Position numbers and translations under genes: made by a program
Shown: piece by piece, positions 45,601 to 57,236 of the stretch
How the letters are laid out: each line of letters opens with the position of its first letter
Numbering within the stretch: the stretch's first letter is position 1
Notes under the pieces: generated by a model
The model's database searches: none
Told to the model about the DNA's origin: nothing
What the model saw: only the letters and a program-made list of their open reading frames with translations
From: Diogma glabrata
Lineage: Eukaryota; Arthropoda; Insecta; Diptera; Cylindrotomidae
Direction: 5' to 3'
Assembly: GCA_963693315.1 (NCBI GenBank)
Contig: OY856186.1
Coordinates: forward strand, 307,733,061 to 307,797,060
Length of the DNA: 64,000 nt

Positions 45601-46463
45601 AACAAATTAGAAATATAAGAGAAAAACTAACCATTACTGAAACTCCTAAAACGAGCTTTGAGATAATTTCAATGGACACAGTAGGTCCATTAAGACCGAC
45701 AGGTACTAACAGATATATACTCACAATCCAATGCGACTTGACAAAATATGTCGAAGCAATTCCGCTAGAAAATAAAGAGGCAAAGACTATAGCTAAAGCA
45801 CTAGTAGAAAAGTTCATTTTGAAATACGGACATTTCAAAATTCTAAAGACTGATATGGGCACTGAATTCGTAAATGAAATCATGAAACATGTATGTTCAT
45901 TTTTTTCAATTAATCATGTAACTTCAACACCATACCATCATGAAACACTTGGTTCCATCGAAAGGAATCACAGAGTTTTAAATGAGTATTTACTTTCATT
46001 TACACATGATTACAATTGGGAAGACTGGATTCCGTACTTTGTATTTTGTTATAATATAACACCACACACTGACACGGGTCATTCTCCTTACGAACTAATT
46101 TTTGGTAAACTAGCGTCGTTACCAACAGACGAAAAATTCATAACAAGTGCACCAGTATATAATCTTGAGGACTATGCTCAAGAATTAAGATTTCGTTTGC
46201 AACATGCAAACAATAAAGCCAATGAACTTCTACATCTAGCTAAATTAAAGCGTAAAGTCATATACGATCAAAGAGCAAACCCTTTGGACATTAAAGTTGG
46301 AGACTCAGTTTGGTTAAAAGCAGGTGATCGCAAAAAATTGGATGCACCTTATTCAGGACCTTATGAGGTCGTAGATATTAAAGAAACTAATGTTAAGATA
46401 AGAAAAGGAAATATGATAAAAGAAATTCATAAAAATAGATTAAAGAAAAATACTCCCAAATAG
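42693..46463 (+). CDS. pol: Pol of the Gypsy/errantivirus-type element (protease, RT, RNase H, integrase)
   Basis: The -1 frame is open from before 42690 to 46463. Protease with FLIDTGADIS near 42770-42800 and ILGRDF; RT with FRQLNK, DLTSSFHQIEL, PFGLRISTNSFQ and YVDD near 44010; RNase H with TTDASNYALGAVLS and TDHRPL; integrase with an HHCC finger (HNTPHAGGHS to CEVCARNK), the D of SMDTVGP, D of TDMGTEF and E of GSIERNH. No interruption is seen, so Pol is apparently intact. An internal duplication lies between RNase H and integrase (45048-45260). The 5' LTR lies in or beyond the gap, so completeness of the element cannot be judged. Confidence 0.9.
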   Translation: MYYLNPSTNTNFVKIHTSITDGFRTFLIDTGADISLLKINKINKSINVNDDRCRIKGVTSEETFSLGTTRAILKLENDDVEQEFHLIDENFPIETDGILGRDFLHKNYCKIDYDTYTLSAYVNNEENKLPMLTKLDKEEGFTVPARSQVIRRVQIKRTEDIVVLNHEIEEGVYIANTIVPAEGIAHIKILNKKEYDVTIRKLTPKIQPLKNYHILRMSKNKGKLSAEQRYDKILKELDLEGLEEQARNSIKEICKEFSDIFHLEDEQLTANNFYKQNIPLADNNPVYIKNYRLPQAHMDEINKQVDKLLKEDVVEPSVSPYNSPLLIVPKQNGTEDKWRSVVDFRQLNKKIVDDKFPLTRLDDILDNLGRAKYFSTLDLTSSFHQIELEEESRPLTSFSTNKGHYHFKRLPFGLRISTNSFQRMLTIALAGLETEAFLYVDDIIIFGCSLKHHNTNLIKTFNRLREYNLKLNPKKCNFLKTEVTYLGHLITNEGVRTDPRKYDVIKNYPTPVNADETKRFTAFCNYYRRFIPNFAEIAKPLNNLGKKNVTFEWTNECKQAFSTLKEKLINPPILKYPNFEEKFIVTTDASNYALGAVLSQGEIGKDLPISYASKSLNKHEINKSVIEKELLAIHWAINFFRPYIYGRKFIVVTDHRPLVSLFTHKNPSSKLTRIRLDLSDYDFEIVYKQGKINTNADALSRIKIDSEILKAMIPTTTVNIVTRAMKRKEDMKRIEENSITGMNEGGQPYTWNCTSISEVRNIKNLRFININSLQYKFNNTDVLYSENPHMNYGFVQEKLVRKTGNSKNNKAPKHKSLENDNENDISINKNEVIVTFSENPHIDFGFMLEKLIWKMKDENIVKLALKTNDEIFTRVKINEFKEIFTELQSELNKNDKQTNLRILIYEAPLKINDSDKMIEIIKEFHNTPHAGGHSGVRRTITKIKQRYTFKNLNKLVKNYVNRCEVCARNKQIRNIREKLTITETPKTSFEIISMDTVGPLRPTGTNRYILTIQCDLTKYVEAIPLENKEAKTIAKALVEKFILKYGHFKILKTDMGTEFVNEIMKHVCSFFSINHVTSTPYHHETLGSIERNHRVLNEYLLSFTHDYNWEDWIPYFVFCYNITPHTDTGHSPYELIFGKLASLPTDEKFITSAPVYNLEDYAQELRFRLQHANNKANELLHLAKLKRKVIYDQRANPLDIKVGDSVWLKAGDRKKLDAPYSGPYEVVDIKETNVKIRKGNMIKEIHKNRLKKNTPK

Positions 46464-46580
46464 AATTTAAGAAAAATCTGATACGAATTAAAATGAAAAG
46501 ATTTATAATAACATTTATTAAATTAGAATGTTTCAAATTAGCGCAAAAATTCATTTGATTTACAAAATAAATTTTTGTTT

Positions 46581-47275
46581 AAGAAAGTGGGGGGATGTAC
46601 TACATCTCAAATGTAGCTACTAACCTACAGATAAAACTTTGATGAAAAACAATCATAAAACTAAAAAACAACAAACATAAGAATAAATCATTACTCATGA
46701 TAGTAAAAACCAAATGCATTTCACACATGACGTAGAAACTAAATTAAAAAACATAAATCGTTTTTTTTATTATTTTTATAACTGACCATAACAAATGTAA
46801 AACATATAAACGAAATAATGATATAGGTCAAATTCGATTTCAGAAAGTGTGTGAAGAAAATATAATACTAAAAGTTATCATGTTACACTTTTAATTGTTT
46901 TATATTTTTTTAATAATTATTCATTTTGACGAATAAACAGATTTTTCATACATAAATATTTTTAAGTATTTTAAGTATATAAGAATCCATAAATTTTATC
47001 AAAATTTGGTGGGAGAATAGATTTTAGTAAATAAAGAAATTGATTTTATTTTTGTAATTGGGGAATGATTTATGTAAAGTATTTTAGGTATAAATAGAAC
47101 GATTTTTTGGAATAAAATTCAGACTTAATTTTGAATCTAAATAAGTTGTTTTATTTTCGAATTAATTCTCGACGTTCCGAATTGCTCTTGAAGCCAAAGG
47201 AACTAACAGAAAAGAGATAGAGCGAATAGCTTAATTGTTAAAGTTCTATTAATTTTCTGGGACTGTACTACGACA
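46581..47275 (+). repeat. Polypurine tract and probable 3' LTR of the Gypsy/errantivirus-type element
   Basis: AAGAAAGTGGGGGGA (46581-46595) is followed by TGTACTAC. Within the next 680 bases are AATAAA signals, a TATA-like GTATAAATAGAA near 47090 and an initiator-like TTCAGACT. The 3' boundary near ACGACA at 47275 is a guess. No env lies between pol and this tract. Confidence 0.45.
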
Positions 47276-48185
47276 GAAAGACGCACCTGACCCATCTATA
47301 AAATATATATATCTGTGGGACAACTCGTATATCATTTAGAGTTTCCTGCCAACAATCGTCCGTGATCCAAATGAATCATAATTTCTATGATGACTTTGAT
47401 TCTTATCTGAAGAGTCTTGAGGAGAACTTCAAAAAGGATATAAAAACCGCAATACATTATAATCTTTTTATGATAAACGATGACGAAAAATCATATCAAA
47501 CATATTATATATGTACGTATATTATTATATAGTGTGTATATTATTTTAGATTGTTGATTGGATTTGATAATTTAATTTAAAAATAAAATGTTACTTGGAG
47601 ATTGTCAATTTATTGTTTGATTAAATAAACAAAATTGTTTCAATATCCGTATCAGCTGGATTAAGTAGTGGAATGTAAATCAACAAATGTTTTTATTTGA
47701 TTCAATATATTAAGGTTTATAAACGTTGCTTAAATAAAATTCAATAATCTCGTAATATAATTTGAAAATAATTTAATAATAATATGCACAAATTGATTGA
47801 TGATTATCGCTCGAGAGCTTATATTATAGAAAACGATATTTTGCAAAATGATGTATTTTTGTCGGTAAGAATTGAACGTAATTGAGTTAACTTTATTATT
47901 TCAATTGATTTGTACAAACAGTCAAACTGTTGAGATCACTCACCGTCATAGTAAAAAAGTGCAAAGGGACCTCTTTGTTCGTACATCGTACAATGGAATG
48001 CTTTGCTCGAAACAATAGTTTCGGGGGCGTTCAATCTACACAAAAATAAAATTGCGTCCACTAAATCTTCAGAACGCATGTTGTTGTGGGACCTAGGTCT
48101 TAAAAGGTATCTATGTATGTGTTATTCTGACACACATTGTTATTCCTATAACAAAACACTTTATATAAAAAACAAAATCGGATAG
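47276..48185 (+). other. AT-rich interval with two small exon-like frames
   Basis: ATG at about 47371 opens a 53-codon acidic frame (MNHNFYDDFDSYLKSLEENF...). A second ATG at about 47784 opens MHKLIDDYRSRAYIIENDIL and runs into GGTAAGAA, a good splice donor. No domain is recognised. They could be exons of an unknown gene or chance frames. Confidence 0.2.
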
Positions 48186-49150
48186 TTCATAGAGTCCCTG
48201 TAGTTTTAGTCGGTAAGAAGGATGAAATTATTAATTTCTGCATTGATTACAGAAAACTGAATGCAGTAATAAAAAATAGCTACCCATTACCTCAAACTGA
48301 TGATACCCTGGATAAATTTGCAGGTGCCAAATTGTTCTCAACAATAGATCTGCAAAGTGCTTCATGGCACGTAGAAATCCAGGAAGAGGACCGATAATTG
48401 ACAGCGTTTAGTATGGGTAGTGGGTTGTGTAATAGGAATGTGCGAGGGGAGGGCTGTGTAATTTCCCCGGGGTTGTGTAATGCCCTAGCTGCATTTGAAA
48501 GTTTAATGGAACGTATCTTGCGTTATTGAACAATATTATTGTAACGGTCATAGACTTCAAAGATCATTTGAAAAAAAAAAAAATAGAGAAACCTTCGAAA
48601 GAATTCAAGCAGCAGGACTCGTAATAAGTCCAAAGAAATATACACTGTTTAGAGAGAAAGTACAATACTTGGGGCGCAAAGTGACAACAAATGGTGAACA
48701 CCCAAATGCCCAAATGCCCAATGCTTTGTAGTTGTCTAGGATTTTGCACTTACTACCAATGTTTTGTACCAACATTAGTTAACAGGAATAAAAAGGCTCT
48801 ACGTAAGCTAACAAGGACGGATAAAGCATTTAAATGAACAAAAAAGCAAGAAGATGCATTAGTGGAAATTTAAAAAAGATTGTGCTCTGCACCAGATCTG
48901 GCTTACCAGATTTTAAATTCATATTTGAAACTAAAGCTAGCACTGATGTTACAGGAGGAGTGTTATTTCAAGAAATGGATGGGGAAAAGAGTAATGGGCC
49001 ATATTAATAGAAGAAACTGGCCAAGCCAGAAAGGAATTATTGTTTAACCTGTAAAAAATTGTTGGCTGATCATGGAGCATTGAGGTGATTGGTACGATGG
49101 ATTAAACGCTTGCAGGCTTATGATTTTGAAGTGCTCATAGAAATGTTAAC
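48186..49150 (+). pseudogene. Decayed Gypsy-type pol relic (RT to RNase H)
   Basis: Pieces of a Gypsy RT in changing frames: VPVVLVGKKDE, FCIDYRKLNAVIKNSYPLPQ, FSTIDLQSASWHVEIQEEDR, then a stop; GLCNALAAFESLMERIL; GLVISPKKYTLF and VQYLG; then RNase H-like ASTDVTGGVLFQEMDG. Many frameshifts and stops show that it is old. It is a different lineage from the elements at 4082 and 42693. Confidence 0.8.
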
Positions 49151-49860
49151 GCATAGTCGAAACTTCGATGGCAGGTAAAATACAAGCACTGTAACCGAAC
49201 CGGAAGTAAGAAAAACATTATTGATGTCAGGCTTCCTCTAGCGGGAAGGGTCGATTTGGATCGATTATGATCAATGTTGATCTACGGGTCTGACTACCCC
49301 GCGTACTTCAGTCCCTGCCATTGACATTTGAGTTAGCGTGAGATATCACATACCACTGGCAATGGCAGGAGATATCATTAGCCAAGATGATATCTTACGG
49401 TACTGGCGGACGAACTTTAATTAGTCAACGGCACCACTCCCAGTCTTAGCTAGGCAGCGTTCCGTAGTAGTATGGCTCATTAGCTCTTCCGAGGAATCAG
49501 ACCAAAATAAAGTTATGTGGGCTTTGTGCCTCGATTGGGGTGGTGAAAGGTGCATCTGGGGTGCGCTGTATCAGCTGGATTATTGGCAATTAGTTTCGTT
49601 ATTTTTTCTGCAAATTTCTAACAATTTGCTTTTCACTTATAGTTTTGTTACTATTTCTTCATCTTATCATGAAATATTGGCACATGTCGTATTTTATTGC
49701 ATGATAAGGTTTTTTGCTTAGTTATTCATTCTTTAATAAAACATAAAAAAAAATAAACCTTTTGATACAACAGAAACGATATACGTCTGCAAGTAGTAAA
49801 GTAAATATGCGCAATCCACCGGCCCATAAAGCGGCATGTCCACGGTATTTGCAGGGACAA
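49151..49860. other. Interval without recognised gene
   Basis: 49151-49500 is GC-balanced, 49500-49860 AT-rich. Reading frames are short and show no recognisable motif. Confidence 0.5.
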
Positions 49861-49871
49861 CACATATATGA

Positions 49872-51912
49872 ATGAAAAAAAAATTTAGAATACATGTTCA
49901 AAACATCTGCGGATTTAACGCTAACCATGACCACGTGCAACATCATTATGAGCACGACATACTGAACTTTCTTTTCCTTACAGAAACACAAGTTTCTGTA
50001 AACTTTGAAAACGAGATTAGAGCAAAGTCCTCTAATTGTGAGGTTGTCATTACCGGTGACTTCAACTTTCACAACAAATCATGGTTGGAATTCTTCAAAT
50101 CGACCGACGCTATTGACAATAGTGGAAAACTGGCAAAAATTTTGGTGCGTCTATCCCAAATTGTTAAAAACCCAAATTTCACTCCCCGTAATGGCGGTGA
50201 TAATAGTTTTCTTTTAGATCTCTATCTTACCACAATGCAAGATATTACGAGTGTCAATGTCGCGAAAGGTAGCATTGGAAATTCTGATCATTATTTAATG
50301 TCATCAGTTATCAAAACTTATTTACCCCTTTTTCCATAGTAAAACCCAAACAAAAATACATACTTGCATTCAAAAGCTGCCAAAACGGCACTTAGAAACA
50401 AACGTAGATCATTTAATATTTGGATTTATAACAAAACTCCCACTAATCGATCCCAATATCTAAAGGCCAACAAAATATCTAACCAGATAAACTCAAACGA
50501 AAAGTCTGGAATTGACAGAGCGAAAGCTTCAAAACTTCCGTCTATGTCTATTTCTGACAAGAGGTTCTACAGTGCCAATAATTCCTTAGATTATTATTGA
50601 TGGTATATTCCTTCCTATTATTGATGGTGATTCAATCGTCAATGATCCCGCAAAAAAATTTAACTTGTTCGCTGAACGCTTTGCTCTGAACTCCACTGTT
50701 TTGGAAACTTCTAAAGAAATACTCCAAATACAGTCTTCAGGAGTTAATATGAACGAACTCCACTTCAAACCCAAAATAGTCGCTAAACTTCTAAAGGGGT
50801 TAAACACCAACAAAGCCTTAGGAATGGTAAAACATTCCACGCATTATTTTAAAAACCTTTTCTAAAGACCTTGCACCAACTTTGACTAAAATATTCTACC
50901 AATCCTACAAATCTGGTATATTTCCCTCGTGCTGAAAGTTGGCAAATGTTCAGCCCGTCCCCAAAAAGGGACCAAAATCCGATATCTCAAATTATAGGCC
51001 TATAGCATTTCAAAATTTCTGGAAGTAAATCATTTAATAGCCGACAGCCAATACGGTTTTCGAAACAAAAGATCAACTACCGATCTGTTATGATAAAGGC
51101 TTGATAAAGGTTGTGAAACATACGTTATCGCTTTAGAAATCTCCAAGGCATTCGATCGAGTCTGGCATGCCAACTTAATCAACAAGCTCGTTGCGTATGG
51201 GTTTCATCCCACTTTTGTGAATCTGATTCAAAATTTTCCAACCGATACAATTCAGTCTCCTTAGACGGCTTATCATCTGAGTCTAAACTAATTAAGGCTG
51301 GTTAATGAGCCTCAAGGCTCAGTATCGTCCCCAACACTATTTTTGATTTATATCAACGAATTGTTGAAAATCGCCAGCAACCCAATAAATAGTTTTGCAA
51401 ATGATAGTACTCTGCACAACTCATTCGAGTCCTTCCCTTAAAAATTAAAATGCACGAACGAATTAATCCCGCCCGGAGAGACGCTGCCATAAACGTCAAT
51501 AACGACCTAAAAAAGTCGCCGATCGGGGTGATCAAAACCTGATCAATTTCAACTCTGCCAAAACACAGCTATTGATTATTTCCAGATCAAAGACCGAGTT
51601 CCCCAAAGATATTTTATTCAGCATGTGTGATGAACCTATAGGTGAATGTAAAAACATTGGGTGTCACAGTTTCAAATGACTTACTCTGGAACGATCATGT
51701 AATGGCAATGGCAAAAATCGCGTATAGAAAACTTGGCCTCCTAAATAGATGCAAACAAATTTTCACTCCATACCAATTGCTCCATGTTTATCCTACAAGC
51801 CAATTTAAAAAAAAAACTTCTTGTCTTTCCACTTATATGGAAACTTTCAGCATGCTCGTTTATCAACTCATTATCCCTCAAACGAAATTATTTATAAAAA
51901 AATATTTATAAA
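49872..51912 (+). pseudogene. Decayed LINE (endonuclease and reverse transcriptase)
   Basis: Endonuclease pieces at 49872-50339: ILNFLFLTETQV, VVITGDFNFHNKSWL, GNSDHYLMSS. Then a linker rich in Arg and Lys (50364-50600), RT pieces with SQYGFRNKRSTTDLL near 51045, ISKAFDRVWHANLINKL near 51150 and SFANDSTLHNS near 51390 (YADD changed to ANDS), and a C-terminal LGVTVSNDLLWNDHV near 51660. Many breaks. It belongs to a LINE family distinct from those at 29036 and 33262, possibly CR1 or Jockey-like. Confidence 0.75.
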
Positions 51913-52714
51913 ACCTCGGGTGTTTTAAACATTAAAAGAATAATAATTTAATTACTTTAATAATTAATTCATCAAGCCGAAATGCTTTCCATTGCAGTAG
52001 TCTTACAAATTTTTACTAAAAAACCATCATATTTATTCTCCATTCAAAATACTAAACGGTTTATAAACAAAAATAAGTGCACTCATTCTCAAAACAGAAT
52101 CACAATCATTAAAAACAACAAAAAATATTATTAACCCACCTTTCATCAATCATTAATTAACCATAACATCTGAATAGAAAGAAATTACCTTTTTTCTTAT
52201 TTTACAACAACCAAAACAATTTCCGAATTCAGTATCCCTTTTTTTACCAACCATTTAATTTAATTCAAACAAATTTTTATATGAAATAATTTTGTTTTCA
52301 CATTAACAAATCTTCAAAACAAACTACATTCTCAATTTCAATAATCAACAAAAATCGAAATAGTTGCCCTGCAATGTTTAATATTTTCGATCGATGAAAA
52401 AAATCAACAGCCATTAGTTGCAATACCGGCAATATTGCCGAAATATACAAATATATTGCCGGGCAATACGAAAAAATTGCCGGGAATGTTTTTGAATTTG
52501 GGCAATATTGCCCGGCCACACATTGCCGTAAAAAGTTGCTCGTTTACAGGCTCCTTTATAACAAAATTGTTTTTTTTTCTTCAATTTTCCAAATTATACT
52601 GAACGATTTGTTTAATCAAATCTTCTTTTTTATTTGATTTTTCTCTGATTCGAATTCCCCTACCAAGAGAAACAAACTAAAAATACAGTGGTACCTCTGT
52701 AATGAGTCCACCGT
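51913..52714. other. AT-rich interval without gene
   Basis: Nothing coding is seen. Positions 52420-52530 hold several copies of short ATTGCCG/CGGCAAT palindromic units. Confidence 0.5.
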
Positions 52715-52819
52715 TACAAATTGTTGTAACATTATCTATCTTATATAACTAACATTGTTATTAAAATTAAATCTATTTAATAATAATAATAAAAATAATA
52801 ATAAAAATGCCAATATAAA

Positions 52820-53680
52820 TTAATTTTCAGAATCTAAACCCTTACTATCTACACATGAATCCCTAAAATCCCTTTTTCTGGAATAACGCGGATCAACAAT
52901 TTCAGGAAGCAACCATTCGAAATAAAAATCCTTCAAGCGAGGATACATAACATTATCAAAAAAATCCCGATCGTACAATATTGTTTCAACAAACAAATAT
53001 TTGTTCAACAGTTTTGGGTCCTGAATTTGCTGATCCGACGTACCCGTCCACACCCCAAATACACTATACTCTTTTTGGGAAATGTGGAGCTGTCCTTGTA
53101 TTTGGTAGTAGTAAGGGTGCTTTTTTTAAGGCCTAAAATTTTATTATTCGATTTATCGAAATTTAAATATTTAATTTTGCCGATTTGCAAAGCTTCAAAA
53201 ACCGACAAATTTGAAGCCGGGACACTTTACTTCTATAATACCGTTACTACCATCAATTACTCTGTCGGGAGAAGCTCCAAGAAAATAGGTCTTTTCATCA
53301 ATAAATAAACCACAGCTACTGATCTTTATTCCCAATTTAGCCTCGATGGCTTTTATGGCAAGATCTTCGTTCAGCTTTCCATAAATCATGCTGTCAGTTG
53401 AAACTGTGGAGTATAATATTGGTTTGAGTTGAGATTGCAACTTTTTTGTTCTACATACTCTACCAAAATTTGATGCAGTGAGTAACGTTTGCCTTAGATT
53501 TACCCATCTGCTTGAAGAAGCTTGGCCTATTGTTTCTTTTTGGATATTGTGTCTCTCCTGTTGTTGTTCTTTCAACGTTTCTTTTATGGCGCGAGCTCGT
53601 TCATTGTAATCATCCTTGCTCATGTGCTCACAATATGTAAAATGATTGGAAATAATACATAACCGTCCAGCGAACACCAC
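52820..53680 (-). pseudogene. YqaJ/lambda-exonuclease-like nuclease, unit 1
   Basis: Minus strand. The N-terminal 150 residues carry the family motifs RWVNLRQTLLTASNFGRV, YGKLNEDLA and IIEVKCP, but GASPDG is changed to GASPDR. A 5-base deletion after EVKCP (near 53219) breaks the frame. The C-terminal frame (52820-53053) follows a second, older break at an A7 run. This is the most damaged of the three. The family are two-metal 5'-3' exonucleases or recombinases, often carried by viruses and mobile elements. Confidence 0.75.
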
Positions 53681-53895
53681 GTGAAGGTGAAGGATACGTT
53701 CGCCGTGGAAAGGAATGGGAAGGTATTTATTAGTAAGAAATTGGGTTGTTACATTTATATAAACTTATACAACTATCTTATATAACTATTTAATAATTGT
53801 TGTTACATTATCTATCTTATATAACTAACATTGTTATTAAAATTAAATCTATTTAATAATAATAATAAAAATAATAATAAAAATGCCAATATAAA

Positions 53896-54761
53896 TTAAT
53901 TTTCAGAATCTAAACCCTTACTATCTACACATGAATCCCTAAAATCCCTTTTTCTGGAATAACGCGGATCAACAATTTCAGGAAGCAACCATTCGAAATA
54001 AAAATCATTCAAGCGAGGATACATAACATTATCAAAAAAATCCCGATCGTACAATATTGTTTCAACAAACAAATATTGGTTCAACAGTTTTGGGTCCTGA
54101 ATTTGCTGATCCGACGTACCCGTCCACACCCCAAATACACTATACTCTTTTTGGGAAATGTGGAGCTGTCCTTGTATTTGGTAGTAGTAAGGGTGCTTTT
54201 TTTAAGGCCTAAAATTTTATTATTCGATTTATCGAAATTTAAATATTTAATTTTGCCGATTTGCAAAGCTTCAAAAACCGACAAATTTGAAGCCGATTTA
54301 GGACACTTTACTTCTATAATACCGTTACTACCATCAATTACTCCGTCGGGAGAAGCTCCAAGAAAATAGGCCTTTTCATCAATAAATAAACCACAGCTAC
54401 TGATCTTTATTCCCAATTTAGCCTCGATGGCTTTTATGGCAAGATCTTCGTTCAACTTTCCATAAATCATGCTGTCAGTTGAAACTGTGGAGTATAATAT
54501 TGGTTTGAGTTGAGATTGCAACTTTTTTGCTCTACATACTCTACCAAAATTTGATGCAGTGAGTAACGTTTGCCTCAGATTTACCCATCTGCTTGAAGAA
54601 GCTTGGCCTATTGTTTCTTTTTGGATATTGTGTCTCTCCTGTTGTTGTTCTTTCAACGTTTCTTTTATGGCGCGAGCTCGTTCATTGTAACCATCCTTGC
54701 TCATGTGCTCACAATATGTAAAATGATTGGAAATAATACATAACCGTCCAGCGAACACCAC
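53896..54761 (-). pseudogene. YqaJ/lambda-exonuclease-like nuclease, unit 2 (best preserved)
   Basis: Minus strand, 226-residue open stretch (54081-54761) with all core residues of the YqaJ fold: E105 (YGKLNEDLA), D139 (GASPDG), E150 and K152 (EVK), CGLFIDE before them and TASNFG at the start. After LGLKK the frame is lost at an A7 run; the neighbouring frame continues the domain with HPYYYQIQGQLHI and YSVFGVWTG and ends DSEN (53896-54129). One A restored in register would join the parts, so it is either a pseudogene or needs frameshifting. The start codon is uncertain; the frame is open upstream of the first Met or Val. Confidence 0.78.
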
Positions 54762-54976
54762 GTGAAGGTGAAGGATACGTTCGCCGTGGAAAGGAATGGG
54801 AAGGTATTTATTAGTAAGAAATTGGGTTGTTACATTTATATAAACTTATATAACTATCTTATATAACTATTTAATAATTGTTGTTACATTATCTATCTTA
54901 TATAACTAACATTGTTATTAAAATTAAATCTATTTAATAATAATAATAAAAATAATAATAAAAATGCCAATATAAA

Positions 54977-55842
54977 TTAATTTTCAGAATCTAAACCCTT
55001 ACTATCTACACATGAATCCCTAAAATCCCTTTTTCTGGAATAACGCGGATCAACAATTTCAGGAAGCAACCATTCGAAATAAAAATCCTTCAAGCGAGGA
55101 TACATAACATTATCAAAAAAATCCCGATCGTACAATATTGTTTCAACAAACAAATATTGGTTCAACAGTTTTGGGTCCTGAATTTGCTGATCCGACGTAC
55201 CCGCCCACACCCCAAATACACTATACTCTTTTTGGGAAATGTGGAGCTGTCCTTGTATTTGGTAGTAGTAAGGGTGCTTTTTTTAAGGCCTTAAATTTTA
55301 TTATTCGATTTATCGAAATTTAAATATTTAATTTTGCCGATTTGCAAAGCTTCAAAAACCGACAAATTTGAAGCCGATTCAGGACACTTTACTTCTATAA
55401 TACCGTTACTACCATCAATTACTCCGTCGGGAAAAGCTCCAAGAAAATAGGCCTTTTCATCAATAAATAAACCACAGCTACTGATCTTTATTCCCAATTT
55501 AGCCTCGATGGCTTTTATGGCAAGATCTTCGTTCAACTTTCCATAAATCATGCTGTCAGTTGAAACTGTGGAGTATAATATTGGTTTGAGTTGAGATTGC
55601 AACTTTTTTGCTCTACATACTCTACCAAAATTTGATGCAGTGAGTAACGTTTGCCTCAGATTTACCCATCTGCTTGAAGAAGCTTGGCCTATTGTTTCTT
55701 TTTGGATATTGTGTCTCTCCTGTTGTTGTTCTTTCAACGTTTCTTTTATGGCGCGAGCTCGTTCATTGTAATCATCCTTGCTCATGTGCTCACAATATGT
55801 AAAATGATTGGAAATAATACATAACCGTCCAGCGAACACCAC
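54977..55842 (-). pseudogene. YqaJ/lambda-exonuclease-like nuclease, unit 3
   Basis: As unit 2, but with GAFPDG for GASPDG and a stop soon after NNKI (CTTAAATT for CCTAAAATT near 55290), so the N-terminal stretch ends at 183 residues. The C-terminal frame (54977-55210) is intact. The same A7 break is present. Confidence 0.77.
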
Positions 55843-56083
55843 GTGAAGGTGAAGGATACGTTCGCCGTGGAAAGGAATGGGAAGGTATTTATTAGTAAGA
55901 AATTGGGTTGTTACATTTATATAAACTTATATAACTATCTTATATAACTATTTAATAATTGTTGTTACATTATCTATCTTATATAACTAACATTGTTATT
56001 AAAATTAAATCTATTTAATAATAATAATAAAAATAATAATAAAAATGCCAATATAAATTAATTTTCAGAATCTAAACCCTTAT

Positions 56084-57236
56084 TGCGATGCCATAGTAAA
56101 ATGGCTTGGACTTTTAAAACAACGATATCATAATTTCAATACAAGAATGAATTTAATACCGGGATATAATTGATCCCCACACGAATCTTACTTCCGGAAT
56201 CTCCTAAACGAAATTGACTTAATATGACATTTCAATGACCAAAAAAAATGTTTAAAATTATTAATAACATGACTACTAAACTACAAAGGAATACTAGTTT
56301 TAATTTTTTTACCTTAAAATTATCCGTATTTACTGCTACAATCTCCTTCCAATTCTTCATCAAACCAAATAATATTCCTATAAGCTTTCTTTCTTTGTCA
56401 ACCCGGTACTCCTTCAGATCTCATCAAAAATCATATGCTTTCAGTTCTTTATATCACAAATAACATTCCTTCAATTCTTTTCCACACAAATAATATTCTT
56501 CTAGATCTTCATGACAATAAAACATTTGATGTACGTAAGAAGAACACCATCGGAAACAGCTTCAACAATAATCAAAATAATAATCTAAGAAAATGGCTTC
56601 TGCTTATTTTTATTCTTTTTATTACAATACTTGCAAAATTTTATTATAAAACAATGTTTTTCGGATTATATGTAAAACAATGGCTGGCTTTACGTTTTCT
56701 TCATTCAAGTAAAAGAAATGGAATATTTCTTTTAAATTTATATTTTTAATAATTCCTTTCTTTTTGTTTTATACAATTTTTAAAACAATTTACTTTTCTG
56801 TTATTTACAAAAAAACAAAATATGGAATCCATTTGTTTTAAAAGTTAAACATTGAAAAATAAAATAAAATCACATTTTTTCCAATTTCTTTAGTTTTCAC
56901 TTTTTTGAAGACCAAAAATAGAATGAGCATCCAATTGAAAAACATGTGATTTTTATCTTTTGACATCTTCTAATGAAAAAATCAAATCGTGTAATACCAA
57001 AGATTCAACAAAAATTAGCAACGACATCTGTTCGTTAGAATTGGAAATAAAATTGAGTACGTTCGTTTGTTCTTTATAGTATATTCGAAATTTAACTAGC
57101 CGTTAAATATTAGAAAATTTTAAAATTATTATTAATGTAAAAATGAACTGAAACTATTGAAATACATTTTTATTGAATTAGAAACAGAAGATGAATTGGT
57201 TTTATTATTGTTTTGCGAATATTGCGAACGTTACAC
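56084..57236. other. AT-rich interval without recognised gene
   Basis: Frames such as 56435-56749 are hydrophobic, AT-driven and match nothing I recognise. A 16-bp imperfect hairpin lies at 57242-57276. Confidence 0.5.

Larger units (their letters stand above)
52715..56083. repeat. Tandem triplication of a ~1.08-kb unit plus a fourth partial unit
   Basis: Unit starts (TTGTAACATTATCTATCTTAT or its variant) fall near 52727, 53803, 54884 and 55965. The fourth copy breaks off at 56083 after AATCTAAACCCTTA. Units differ by few substitutions and small indels. Each carries one minus-strand YqaJ-like gene. Direct orientation and constant length indicate unequal crossing-over or replication slippage at the short TTGTTACATTATCTATC segment (inference). 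Confidence 0.92.
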
